The position numbers and the translations under genes are program-made. From Nectonema munidae (Eukaryota; Nematomorpha; Nectonematoida; Nectonematidae), in assembly GCA_030549495.1 (NCBI GenBank), contig JAUIRK010000022.1, positions 279,501 through 343,500 of the forward strand: a DNA stretch of 64,000 nucleotides, given 5' to 3'. This document shows positions 25,901 through 37,469 of this stretch, piece after piece. Numbering within the stretch: position 1 is the stretch's first letter; the number at the start of each line of letters is the position of its first letter. Under the pieces are notes generated by a model. It was not told the origin of the DNA, did no database searches, and was given only the letters and a program-made list of their open reading frames with translations.

Positions 25901-28900
25901 TTCTGGAACTTACACCTGCGTCATCACAACTCCAGACAACAACAAAATCAGTCAAGAAGCCAAACTCAAGTGCTTAGGTATGAAACTAGAGTTTCTATAT
26001 CGAGATTTCTCCAGACTTCAATGGTTTTTATTTTAAGCTTCTTGATTCTCGAGAAAATACACACGAGACTCAAAAATATTATTCTCGTTATTTTTTTATT
26101 TTTATTTATCTTAAAATTTTTAGTATAATTGAAATATCAGAATCTTTACAGCGATCGCATAATACTTATAGTTGTTCATGTAACTTAAATATTGTGAATT
26201 TGGTAAAAAAAAAATTTGTATTGTATCTAACATTTTATTTCACAAAATATTAAAAATGAGACGTTTTAGTTTTTTTGGGAAGTTATTTTTTAAATAAAGA
26301 TGAGATTTTCTTTTTATGTATCCATTGTTGTTCATAGCTTTTGTTCTTTTTCTCAATTTAATATCTCACTTCTCGAGAAATCAGATTGATGATCTTTCAT
26401 ACCGACACTTAATAATCCGACAATTTACTATTCGATACTTTTTTTGGTAGCATCACAAGTGTCCACTCTATTCTTCATGATAGTTTATCCTATTTATTCT
26501 TATGGTGGGACTACACGTTTACAATTTTTGATTATTTAATTGGTTAATGGCCATTGCAATAAATTGAAACCACGTCCTATCAAAATGATCTTTTTGTCTC
26601 ATTATAGGGCGCTGAAAAAACCCCTGTTAGGAAAAAACTTTTTATCCATATATTAATGTTTATATTATTAATTTTTTAAAATTAATACGAAAAAATCTTA
26701 ATTTATATTTCAACTAATAATGATCTATATCCTTTGTTTAATGTCATTAATAACATATGGTCTTGTATAATGAGCGATGTGAAAAAACAATATAATTTTA
26801 GCAGAAAAACGTTATGACTACTTATCTATTGGTGACAATAGACTAATAGAGCATATGGGGTCGTTCATAATTGACATCAACCTTTTTTTTATAAATTTCA
26901 ACCCCCTCCCCCTCATGTCAACTTTTAGATATATCATCACTTAACAAAATCGACTTATGTCAACTTTGGATACCATTTGGATAAATTTGGTATTTCAAAA
27001 ATATATTTAGTGAATATGTTTTAGCTTTTTTCGTGAAATTTTTTTTTTGCAAATAATCTTTTTAGAGTGTTTTTAAGAGAACTTTTCCTGCAGGCTTTTT
27101 TCAAGCCTCATTTCAGGAAAAGGGATTCCTAAAATTATTTTATTTTTTGTTGTACTATCTCTTAAAATTTTTATCAATGTATTAATTTTTCACACACTCT
27201 ATTTTATTTATAAGAAACTGAAAAAAATCAAGAGAAAAGCAAACTTTGAATACTGAAAGATTCTTAATTTTTCAATGTTTTGTGTTAAATTTCTTGAATC
27301 GCATAATTATGCGCCCAAACTGGGTGCATGGAAAGGCCTTGCTAAGTTTTGAACAAATTTTAGTTGGTTAAAATTATTTTTAATTTAGTATAATATTTCT
27401 TTTAGATCACTGAAGATCTCATTTTAACTAAAATAGCGAAAATATCTCCTTTTTTGCACATTAATATTTTATAATTTGACTTGCTAAATTAATTCAAAAA
27501 TCAATCAATTAATTAATGTTAGTAATTATATATTTAATAATTTTTAAAGTAAATAAATCTTTTTTTTCATTTTTTTTGTCTACACTTTGATCAAAAATGA
27601 ATAACCTAAAAAATATTAAAAAAATGTGATGAGTTTTAATTACAAACTTTTTCAACAACCTGCAATTGACTTACTCAACTTAATAAGGATAAAAATATAA
27701 TTGATATATGTAAAAAAGCATCGAAATTTTTATTTGATGTAAAAAGAGAACAAGTTAGAAAAAGAAAAGGGGCATGATCTCTGATGGAACAGCTCTAAAT
27801 ACTCCCTTGAACGTTAGTAGTATGTTAGTATATCAGCTATCTTATAATATTTGTAATTTTGCATTTGCCTTTTGCAATATTCCGAACCAACTTTATTTTT
27901 ATCATTTTTTGGTGCAATCTTCAAATAACTTCCCATTTATGTTTTATTTCTTTAAAGTTTTGGACATTTTATTTTAATCCTCTATCAAGATGAGAATGAG
28001 TTGGAGGATGTGGAGATCAGGGATCCTGAAAAACATAAACGCATTTCCGTATCCTATGACATATCAACGTGCAATCAGTTTCAACAAAATCCCATCATCC
28101 AAATCGAGGAAGATTTGCACAATGTGATCGTTGATGAGGGAAAAACGATCACTCTTCAAGTCAAACTCTCACCCAACACCACGGCATCCAACACGGACAA
28201 CATGCAAATCCAGTGGTTCCACAACAAAAAACCCATCATCCCTGGAAACAGGAATATGTTTACTTGGGAATTCAATATGGTCACCCTCTTCATCAAGGAA
28301 TCCTCGATGCAAGACTCCGGCTGCTACCTAGTCAAACTGTGCAACAAACGCAGCCAAGCCACTTCCAAGTGCAACGTCTCTGTTATTCGTGAGTTTTGCG
28401 TATTTTGTCCATCTCACCCCCCTCTGCCTTTGTATACAAATGGATGGGAGTTGTGCTTATTTACAAACTGATCAACTCTCCGGTAGTCAAAAACAAATTG
28501 TGAGACCGCATTGACCAAATTGGTGAACGGATTGCAGTCTGAGTCGATATCTACTAAAATTTAGGAGGTCCCTTTTTTAAATAAGGAAAAAATTGGTTTA
28601 TTTTTGAATGGAGTGAGTGTTCCTCCTTTAGCCGAAGTCGGAAGCGAAGCGTTGGTGTTGAATTTATTAAGTTTGTAAGTACTTGCTGTCGGAATCAAAT
28701 TTTTTTACGTAGTTCAAGTCGGATTTTTGTAGGTTCCTACTCCCAATTCCGTGTTTTAACCAAAGTACACTCCTCAATCATACCACCTTCTAACCTGATA
28801 AAAGAATACGAGTTTGTAACTATATAAATTTCAATGGTGCATTTTTTTAAAAGTATTTCTCTAAATGAACTAACCATGTCAATTTGTTGAAATGAAACCA

Positions 28901-29461
28901 CTTGACACCCATTCCATTTATTTGCGAGGAACAGAAATTGAGTGAGTCATATTTTACGCTATATTTCAATCAAGCGTTCTAATGATGTTATTTATTGGTT
29001 TTACACCCTTATCACAAATTCTTTTATTCTCTGCTAGAATGAGTGGACTCTTTTCTCATTTGAATTCCTTCTCTACAGTCCTGTCTTCTGAAACATTGTA
29101 ATTTCCACAAATCTTTCGCAAGTTGTTGGCCCCATTTTTTATTATAAACAAAAAATTTCTCCATATGTTATCAATCCAATTTTCTGTTTGGGCCTTGAAG
29201 CGCTTTTTATATTTAACTTTCATTACAATCTAATTCTAAAATAAATGCCGTTTAGCTCTATATCACAACACAAAAGAACCCATATGTTACGAAAGCTACC
29301 GTAAAATAAAAGAGATGGAGTCGTATCAAAGTCCAAGCACTCGCATGGGGCTGCGGTATCCACAAAGACCGCTAATCAATCCAAAAAGGATGAATGAGTT
29401 GAAGAAGATGTACGCTACTGTTCTTCCCATCAAGATCTCTAATGAGGAAATATCGGATTAA
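19924..29461 (+). CDS. two-Ig-domain cytoplasmic protein, four coding exons
   Basis: Exons are 19924-20089, 25831-25977, 27990-28388 and 29256-29461. They sum to 918 nt (305 residues), and all three junctions are phase 1 with GT/AG borders (donors GTAAGA, GTATGA, GTGAGT). The start ATG has an in-frame TGA six bases upstream. Domain 1 (residues ~15-105) has the core KIEWFHNGKPL and the F-strand NDSGTYTC. Domain 2 (~125-237) has IQWFHNKKPI and QDSGCYLVKL. There is no signal peptide or transmembrane segment. The B-strand Cys is missing in both domains, as in many cytosolic I-set domains of muscle proteins such as titin, obscurin and MyBP-C. The C-terminal ~68 residues are basic and tyrosine/proline-rich, with no domain I recognise. 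A sarcomere or actin-associated scaffold role is inference. Intron 1 (5.7 kb) contains R1 and a piggyBac. Confidence 0.85.
21389..21457 (+). repeat. tRNA-Ser/Leu-like segment inside R1 (SINE head)
   Basis: Contains an A-box-like TGGCATGACAGG (21392-21403), then GTTAGTTAAGATGATGGACT as in type II (Ser/Leu) tRNAs, and a B-box-like GGATTCGATTC (21439-21449). The fold is not complete enough for a working tRNA. It is repeated in R1 copy 2 (34140-34205, minus). Confidence 0.5.
22333..24685 (-). mobile_element. piggyBac-family DNA transposon with TTAA duplication
   Basis: Flanked by TTAA at 22329-22332 and 24686-24689. The left terminus TCCCTTTCAGTCCGAG and the reverse complement of the right terminus, CCCTTTAAGACCGAG, match well. 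Just inside the ends lie near-palindromes of GACATATATGTC type: GTGACATATTTGTCAC near 22467, GTGACATATATGTCCGG near 24380 and CGGACATATATGTCC near 24656. The transposase frame lies on the minus strand. The element sits inside R1 copy 1, within intron 1 of the two-Ig gene and antisense to it. Confidence 0.85.
22543..24158 (-). pseudogene. piggyBac transposase, degraded
   Basis: A cut-and-paste transposase of the piggyBac (DDE_Tnp_1_7) family. The N-terminal part carries GVHKLPRLRDYWS, the core carries SIDEHMIKFKGHH (first catalytic Asp) and LYTDNFFSSPN (second), then NKYMGGVDTMGQ (third). A C-terminal cysteine-rich domain, RCKLCSSKKHESKTSFRC, sits near 22580-22680. All three catalytic aspartates are visible, but the reading frame changes near 23720-23750 and is interrupted by stops near 23220 and 22890. 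The protein is therefore not made whole from this copy. Degradation is modest, suggesting a moderately young insertion. Confidence 0.85.
24710..24910. repeat. hAT-type MITE inside R1 copy 1
   Basis: Ends GAGTGGTGTAGCCAG and, reversed, CAGTGACGTAGCTAGG. The flanking octamers GACAGAAG and GAGAGAAG match 7 of 8. The same element sits at the equivalent place in R1 copy 3 (39377-39539), and the site appears empty in copy 2. Confidence 0.6.
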
Positions 29462-29594
29462 AGAAATCTTTGATCACGAGCACCCCTTCCTCACCCAGTG
29501 CATGATGAACATCCTTTTTTAAACATTATGTGTTAACCATTGTCTTCTTGACCATATCACTTCATTGTGTATTTTTTCAGGTTTGTAGATTCAA

Positions 29595-29600
29595 AATAAA
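29595..29600 (+). terminator. polyadenylation signal of the two-Ig gene
   Basis: AATAAA, 134 bases after the stop codon of the last exon, followed by T/G-rich sequence. The position and motif fit a 3' end for this transcript. Confidence 0.55.
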
Positions 29601-29639
29601 TGATTTTTATGCGCATATCTCTCTTGTGGTAAATGAAGT

Positions 29640-30305
29640 TTATTTGGAACCAAATTTTACCTTTCATCCGTGATCCATCTCGTTCTGGCCAGGGGCCCCC
29701 ACCGGAAGTAGGGCGATGATCCCCTCACCCCCCCCCCCCCCTAATGTGATCTTTCGCCCCCTCCCCCCAACAATTTTCTGAATTAATCTTTTTATAATAT
29801 TTATTAGACTTGTTTGTCTTCTGAGTAGATTTTCGATATTACTTTTCTTGTTTTAAGGTTAAGTCTTAGAATGAACATTAAAAATTTTTTTTTTCATTAA
29901 CGTCCACTTCTTTGTTATAGTAAAGGAAATTTGAGCTATATTTGACTAGAGGCAGTAATGTAGCCAGTCATTTGAATAAGAAGAGCCCGTGCATTTTTGA
30001 GCGAGGCAAATATTTTTTATAGCACATAACTCTATATAAGAACTCTATAAGTTAAATCTTAAAATGTTTATCCCTATTAATTACTGTAGCCAAGCCCGTC
30101 GATAAAGTAAGGGTGCTAGGCCCCCTGCAATTTATTTCTTATTTAATGTTTTAGTTTTTTTTTATCAAAATTTCTTAGAATAGTTGGCAATGTTTTTACA
30201 CTTTACTTAAAATTTTTGTTAATAAAACTTAGTATAATAATTCATTTTCATGTAATTTTTAGCGTATAACTTAGTGGTTGGATTAGCTAAGTTATATAAA
30301 TTTAA
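29640..30305. other. intergenic, poly-C tract only
   Basis: Contains a poly-C/pyrimidine run near 29730-29770 within GGGG/CCCC-rich repeat debris, probably another MITE. No gene recognised. Confidence 0.4.
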
Positions 30306-31804
30306 GGGGACCAGATTTTAACATCGGTAAAGAGGGATTAAAAATTTGAACTATTTGAAGCAACAAAAAATTTCATAGAACGCAAAAATAGTATTGTAAT
30401 ATATTTTTTCAGTACAATACATTAAAAAATATGTATAGTATTATTTATTCTTTGGCATATTTCTAATTTGGATGAATTCTTTTTAGTAGATTGCTGTCGT
30501 TGTTTTAAAAATCATGAAATTTTTCACAGAAACTCGTTAGATTATATTTCACACATAAAAATGGCTTTTAAGCTCTCATTAATTGTGATTTTTCTCATGT
30601 CCATACTTTATTCACCGTAGAAAAAAGACGTTCAGTTGCAGCATTAGTTCCTAGTAAGGACAGTGCATATTCCACTATCTTCAGTGCATTATTGTATGGA
30701 ATATGGGTTGCTTCAAAATGATGAAATGCTTCCAACCATTTGTTCTCTATCGTGATTTCTCTGATGCCCAAAATTTAATCCTTTCATTATCAATATATTT
30801 TTTTTAATAATGATCCTTCATTAAAAAGATCATTTTCGGAAATATTACTATATGGGAAATTTTGAGTAATATAAATGATTTTTGCACATCATTCCATTTA
30901 AGTTCTTGTTTCAATGTAACCCAATGAAAATGTTCAATATCATTGTAATGTCTAACCGCTCATGGCACTGAAATTTTACATTATTAACTTCATTTGCCAC
31001 TTGGATTACAGAAATGTTGTCACCTTCAATAAGTTTTATAGTAATTTTGAAAAAATTGTTTGATTGTGTACAAACCCTAGCCAAATTTAAAAAGAATCTT
31101 TTTCAAAAAACTCTTCTAAAATTCTAGGACATTTATCCTGTGATAGAAAGTAGGATTTCAAGGTATCTTATATTTTCAAGATTCTTTCCATAGCTGGCGA
31201 AAGAGCTAACCAGCGCGTTTTACTGTATCCAAGTATTTTCTGATATTCGACTCCCGCAGTTTCACAAAATTCATTAAGCATTTCAACGCGCACAGTGTAT
31301 ATATAGATATATTTTTATAACAATATATTTTTTATACTTCAAATAAAAAATAAAAGCAAAAAATTAAAAAAAATTCATCAATCTAATTTATAAATTTCGA
31401 TGAAACACTTTAAAAAGTCATATATTTTGAAAATTAATTTTTTCACAATTTTTTTTACAAACTCGCAATTTCCATTTTTTGATACTTTTCGAACAATCAT
31501 CTTTTATTTTACTTTTATTGATGATAAAAAAAATATTAAAACTGCTAAAACAAAAAATTTAAAACCAAAAAATAAATCAAGTAAATAACAATTCTAAATA
31601 GTGATAATACTTTTTTACCAAACTAAAAATTGAAGTTAATATCCTGACGAAGTAGTCACATGGCCACCGAAAATCGTATATTGCCGTTTTCTGGCTTGTC
31701 GTGCAATATTTTTTTAAATCGGGACTTTTTTAAAATGGCCCGGGAGGCGAGACAATTTGTTGAAAATCGAGACTGTCCCGCCAAAAGCAGGACGTCTGGT
31801 CACT
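30306..31804 (-). mobile_element. hAT element, copy A (internally deleted)
   Basis: Starts GGGGACCAGATTTTAACA and ends TCTGGTCACT, the same ends as the 2.5-kb copy B at 53637-56137. The two copies align closely over most of their length. Copy A lacks about 110 bp corresponding to ~54307-54414 and about 700 bp corresponding to ~54785-55465, a stretch that encodes the zinc finger in copy B. The outer flanks share TTATATAAATT but not in exact 8-bp register, so the target duplication is uncertain. It cannot encode a working transposase. Confidence 0.75.
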
Positions 31805-32379
31805 TTATATAAATTAAAATTTTATAGAATATTCTAAAAATTTTAAATCTTCAATTTCTATTTAAAATGGCCGAATTTAAATTCACGGCAACATACCTGT
31901 CAATTCATAGACATATATCCTAAATAAATTTTCAAACAATTTACTTTACTGACTGAATATATGTGTAGGTAGAATATGAAGATTATATAAGATGATTCTT
32001 TGTTTTTCTGTTTTACTAATCAAGCTTGGTAAAATTTCGTTGCTAAAAAATGTTAAACTTAATTTTAAGCAGCAATGCATTTCAGTACAAGTGTAATGTA
32101 CTTCTTCAATCATTGGAATGTTACTTCTTTCAATCCACCTAACCAATTCATTTGATATGAAATTGGCTTGTTGAAAATTAGTAAGCTGAAGGCTGAGAAA
32201 TATCTTTTAGCTTCTAATTAATATTGCAACGGATATTGCCAATTAGTCCTCTAATACAACCCTTTCTATATGTTCTTTATAAGATAAAGACATTTTTAAC
32301 ATTCGAACACCAAATATAAAAACGGTTCAACAAATAATTCAGCTCCCTAAAGATTTACAAAAGAGATAATTTTTATTCA

Positions 32380-33800
32380 TTGTATAAAACCTTCACTTTG
32401 TTAGAGTACAGCATATCTAATAGACTATACAGACGCTTGCTCACACTCATAGTAGTGGCAAATCGAACAAGAGCTTTCATAGCAATCTTTGCAAGCATAG
32501 GACTCTCCAATTTCAATCGAAAAATCGCTATGAGATATTTCAGAAAAACATGTTTTGCACCTCCTCAATCATTAACAAAATCAATAAACTGTTCTTTAAA
32601 TGGGAAGTCTTCTGAGGCCAGATTACTAATCGAGATTATAAAGTAGTTTTTGATAAATTGATCGTATTTTTCAAATTTTTGTAGATTTAGAAAATGAGAA
32701 ATTTCTCGGCATGCTACATGCTGTTTTATGGCCTTCAGGACATCTTTATTAATGAATATCTTATTTTCTTCAACAAATATGTTCGAAAATCGAGCAAAAT
32801 TTTTCTTGTCAAAGAGTGCAATTATCCCAGCGTCATTTCAAAAGCCTACAATATTTTATTACAATGGAGTACTCTGATTTATTTTCCTTGCATGGCAAGG
32901 TTAAAGGAATTCAAATATGTTAACTAAAAATGATAGAAATATACGAAAACGGACATCAGAAAAATCTACATGCATGTCTAGTTTGCCATTCAGAAATTGT
33001 TGGATTTCTTTCCATATTATCGCTTGGAAAATTTTCCTTTGGAAAGCCACCTCACGTTTGAGTGCAACAAGATTTGTTCAAATCTGAAAACGAAAAAGAT
33101 TTGAAGCATTTGGTTAATGAAATACACTGTTTTAATATGACTTCATTGAAAATATTTTTCAACTCATCGGGTATGGTTTTGTAGCTCGGCGCACTGGGTA
33201 CCAATTACATCTGGAGATTTTTGCTTAACCAGATTTCGACTTAATACCATGTGCTGTAAAAAATGTATCACTTTGTCAAATGTTTCTCTTACAGTTGTTC
33301 TATTGCTGAGTTTCTCAAAATAAAAAATTGCCTACAAGGTTCTTGTCATATACATATAGTACGTAAACTGAGACAAGTTTGCAGAATCTATCGTTTCATC
33401 AATCTGAGCAAAAAAGTTGACAATCGAATTCCGAATGAATAAAACCACGTCTAACATGTCATCAGACATCTCTCCTATTAGCCTTCTAACGGTATCATTT
33501 AACAGGAAGATATGTCTCAACATTATAACTTCAGAACTTCTTAACACATTCAATATATCTTTGCAGCAAGATAATATCAACTGTTCTGCCATGTTGTGAG
33601 ACTTTTTAACAGCAGATATTTTTTGAAACTTTTCAAACCATACTTTTGGAAAAACATTCACATGTTATTTATCAAACATGAATTTGTGCAATCGTTCAGC
33701 CAACAATTTTGTTTACCGAACTCGAGTGCTTCACTACCAGCGCCACTTGACTTACTTTTGAAAAGTGGATGCTAACACTTCATAACACAAAGGACACTTA
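32380..33800 (-). pseudogene. hAT transposase fossil of SCAND3/ZBED5 type
   Basis: Minus-strand fragments appear in the family order. Near 33780 a cysteine motif resembles CPLCYEVL. At 33661-33332 is the segment LLNDTVRRLIGEMSDDML then QIDETIDSANLSQF, which includes a catalytic-type Asp. Near 32560-32400 is the C-terminal region LAKIAMKALVRFATT. Domesticated SCAND3/ZBED5 proteins and their parent hATs have these parts in this spacing. The frame is broken several times and no intact protein is encoded. R1 copy 2 abuts its 5' side at 33801, so the element's 5' terminus has been lost. A short frame at 31946-32146 may be more of the same decay product. Confidence 0.7.
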
Positions 33801-34139
33801 TGATCAGGAACGCAAATCCTCAAAATTATTGGAGGGGAGGGGAGCGGAATTTTTTTTGCAATTCTCAAAATTACTGGTCTGGAATGTGAGAGCTATATAA
33901 TAATAATAATCCATTGTTTCACACAATAAGTAAGCAATGTTTATCACAGTGTCTCCTTGTAGTATTTTTGAGCAAACACATGTTGAAGATCTACTAGATT
34001 TTCTCATCTTCTGTCACAGTGATTATGTAGCAAATTTTTCAATTTTGAGTAAAAGGTAAGGAAAGGTACCACGGGTGTGTTTTCATTGACAAGGCACTGA
34101 TGTCGCTTATGTGTCAAACTATGAACAAATTGGTATCGA

Positions 34140-34205
34140 TGAGGAATCGAATCCAGAGGCCTTCGTGCTGAGTCCATCATCTAAACCAACCTGCCATGCC
34201 ACCCA
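34140..34205 (-). repeat. tRNA-Ser/Leu-like segment in R1 copy 2
   Basis: Reverse complement of the segment at 21389-21457. The A-box-like TGGCATG and B-box-like GGATTCGATTC motifs are both retained. Probably a SINE-type promoter relic. Confidence 0.45.
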
Positions 34206-34990
34206 TAGAGTATGCTGTAAAGATACGTCAAATTAGTTTTCAAAAAACTTAAGTTATGCTGTAAAAATTTTTAGTTTTTGTTGAAGCTCTATAACTTTTT
34301 CTGATAGACTTTTTTTCTTAAAAGTTATTATAAAAGGCAAATCATTGCAAAATGTTAAAAGTTATTCTACTTTTTATAGATTTTTGTAGCTTGCACCAAT
34401 TTAGCTTTTAAACTATTTTTGAATGATGCTGAGAAAAATAAAGTAATGCAATCTTAATTTATTGTTTGATTTTTGTTTGCACAATTTTATCTTTATTTTT
34501 TACCTTTTTTTGAGAGCCTAACTAACTTACACTTATTCTTATACACTAAAAAGAATGAAAAAATTCTAATACTAAGTTTTCTGACTTTAGTTCTGTTTTA
34601 CATTTTTGATAGAAATTACCTTAGAAAAGTTTTGACGCTTGAAATTCCGCGCCCTCCAATAATTTCAAGAATGTGCGCCCCTGAATCAATCACATTTTTT
34701 TCATATCGTAGGGTGTCTAGTAGACTCTTTTCCTTCAGACTACTTTCACTCATAAAACTCTCTAACCTTCAGTTATTTTCTCTATCAATTAAATATCCTT
34801 TCATCAATTCCTGTAGTGTGCCTGATAGACTACTCCATTTTCAAATGAAAAGTCTAATTCGCCCCCAACAATTTTGGATTTTTTTTAATTAGTGTGCAAA
34901 AGTTATGCGATATGCAAATTTAATTAAAACATTTTCGCGGGAAGTATAGTATTTAAATTTCACCAATTTTGTAAAAAAAAATATAAAGTA

Positions 34991-35330
34991 GTCTTATAAA
35001 TTTAATTATAGAAAATATTGAACTTATATTTCGCTAAAAACTAGTTTCTAATGAAATAAAATAGAATTATTTTTAATTTAACTCTAAATACAAATTGAAT
35101 AGAAGAGAGCTAAATGAGATAGATGATTTTTTTTCAAAAAAGATGGATTTTTTTAGAATAGTCTTATAAATTTAATTATAGAAAATATTAAACTTATATT
35201 TCGCTAAAAACTAGTTTCTAATGATATAAAATAGAATTATTTTTAATTTAACTCTAAATACAAATTGAATAGAAGAGAGCTGAATGAGATAGATGATTTT
35301 TTTTCAAAAAAGATGGATTTTTTTCTTTTT
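34991..35330. repeat. 170-bp direct tandem duplication
   Basis: The block starting GTCTTATAAATTTAATTATA at 34991 is repeated from 35161. I count about three differences, so the duplication is much younger than the surrounding repeat. Confidence 0.85.
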
Positions 35331-35340
35331 CTTTAAATTA

Positions 35341-37469
35341 TCATCTTCTTCTTCGCCTACACCTTTTCCCCAAGTAGGGAGTCGGTGGTCATGATCCTTT
35401 GTCTCCATTTGCATCTATCTTGAGAATCTTCATTTTTCAGAGGAAGTTTTGCATATTTTTTTCCAATCCATCTTTCCATCTCTTCGCTTGAATTATTTTC
35501 AAAACGTGTCAGAATTTTTTGGAAAAAAGACTAAGTTTTTCCTCAGACTCTCTGAATCTAAAGTTATATTAGAACTTATAATCTACTTGCACACATCTGA
35601 AGTGAAATTTCGTTTACTTTTATAAAATGGGCCTTCTAAAAAACGAAATGATGACCTAATTTACTCTAACTAACAAACTTTTTTTTACAAAATTACTAAC
35701 ACAAAAATAATGGTCAAATTCAATATAAATTGCATTCATTTTAATCTATCTATATACTATATAATTAAAAATGTATGGTCTTTTTCGTCGAGAGAGAGAG
35801 GGAAGAGTACGCAAAATCTTTAATCTGATTGGATAGAACATTTCGAACAATTTTTTTTAGTTTTAATTAATTAAATTATACGCTAGAATCAAATCGATTG
35901 TTTCATTTCTTGAATGAATTTTGACTGTTCAAATGAAGTGCACAAAATATCGGATCTGATTAGTGTTATTATCTATTCAAAATATGGGATCTGATTCGCT
36001 AGTAATTAGATACTTAGTTAATACAAAAAATACGTAATGTACTTTTGCATAAGAGGGCTATGTTCCCCTAATTTTTTGAGCACCTATAGGATTAAATAGT
36101 TATCAATTTTACACTTTTCCGGGTAGTGCGTTCACAAAATATGTCAATAAATATAACATTTTAAATTTCCAAAAAAAATATAATTGAGCAGTAGTATGGC
36201 AAGATTTAATTACAAGATGAGAAATCTTATTTAATTCTTTTTTAACAATGACGATTATAAAAATAAACACATATTATGTCAAATTTTAGCATTAACTTGC
36301 TTCCAAGAGCTACACATCAATCCCTCGACATTTGTAATCTGGAAACCATTCACAAAGGATGTTCAATGACACAACTATGATACGTGTCATTGAACATGCA
36401 AAAATAGATTTGTCGGTCTGACATGGTAAAAAAATTTCTGAAAATCTGCTCCACACATCATATATGGTTAAACAGGAAAAAAAGAATTCCAGGAAGGATA
36501 TAACGAACAAGAACTTTATATATCCGGAAAATTTCCAAACTTTCAAATAATTTCAATTTGGAAAAAATTGAAATGGATCATTTTCCTATTATTTTGTGTG
36601 TGTGTGTGTATCATCTATATAGGAAGGCGCCCATGGGAATTTCTATATTCTTGCATATAGGATGATTGATAAGCGACATAGGAGTGTTATATAGAAAAAT
36701 TACGCGTGATTACTTGTATCTGCAAAAAGTATGATTAAATACTAATTTGATGGCATCAGGCATGATGAGTATTTGAAAGTAACATCTATGATGCATGATG
36801 AAACTTGGGTTACAGAAAAATAAAAGTAAATTCATATTGTTTTAAAAATAGAAAAAAGTAAACAATTTTTAGCAACGTTTTTGACTTTTTAGTGATATGT
36901 ATCATAAATATTGAGGCAAAAAAAGGAATGCCATTTTTTTGACAAATAAGTCATTAGCAATAATTACAAATAACTTAGAAAACTATAGATGTACAAATAT
37001 TTCTAGAAAAAAAGGAATAACAAGTTCACCATCACTAATCAAGCATTGATTTTGTTTCTCAAAAGTTAAGAGAGAGAAAGAATATGAAAAAGTGAAAAGA
37101 TTAATCTAAAATTTTTATAAAAAAATTATAACCGAATAAAATTTTAATTAAAAATGTTAATTTTAAAATATGGGAGTAAGTTTAGTGTATTTTAACTTAA
37201 TACATGTCGGTTAATAATCTAGGAAAGCAGCCAGGTCTCAATGATGCCGAATTAATGATAGTCAGGCAGTACTAAAAGCAAACATAAATTAGATGATTTT
37301 TAGTTTTTGTTTCTTATTTTTACAACTTCGTCCGGGATAAGCTTAAAAATGCATGAGGTCACGATAACGCACTTCATTACGTCTTCTTCTATCCAAGACA
37401 TCTTCATGCTGATTTAGCGCTTTGACGAGAAGAATTTTGAAGACTAATCGTCTGCTTTCTTTTTCAATG
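35341..37469. other. intergenic with one strong hairpin
   Basis: No gene recognised. It includes a TG microsatellite near 36597-36610 and the perfect inverted repeat at 36359-36397. Near 37432-37475 it carries the GACTAATCGTCTGCTTTC motif shared with TTAA-type MITE fragments elsewhere in the window. Confidence 0.45.
36359..36397. repeat. perfect 14-bp inverted repeat with 11-nt loop
   Basis: ATGTTCAATGACAC is followed 11 bases later by GTGTCATTGAACAT, an exact 14-bp stem. The stem does not extend further, so it is shorter than a typical animal microRNA precursor. Its role is unknown. Confidence 0.7.

Larger units (their letters stand above)
33801..35340 (-). repeat. composite repeat R1, copy 2 (rearranged)
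   Basis: Reverse-oriented relative to copies 1 and 3 for most of its length, including the tRNA-like segment. Sequence equal to 21560 of copy 1 is joined directly to sequence equal to about 25035, so the middle, including the MITE site, is deleted from that arm. A separate part at 34991-35330 is in the opposite orientation and tandemly doubled. It keeps the internal piece lost from copy 1. Confidence 0.6.

Noticed and set aside
34473-34892. 139-residue plus-strand frame
   Set aside because: It lies in R1 copy 2, where the homologous DNA in copies 1 and 3 does not keep the frame.
36310-36546. 78-residue minus-strand frame around the hairpin
   Set aside because: Low-complexity hydrophobic composition with no domain; part of it is the hairpin itself.
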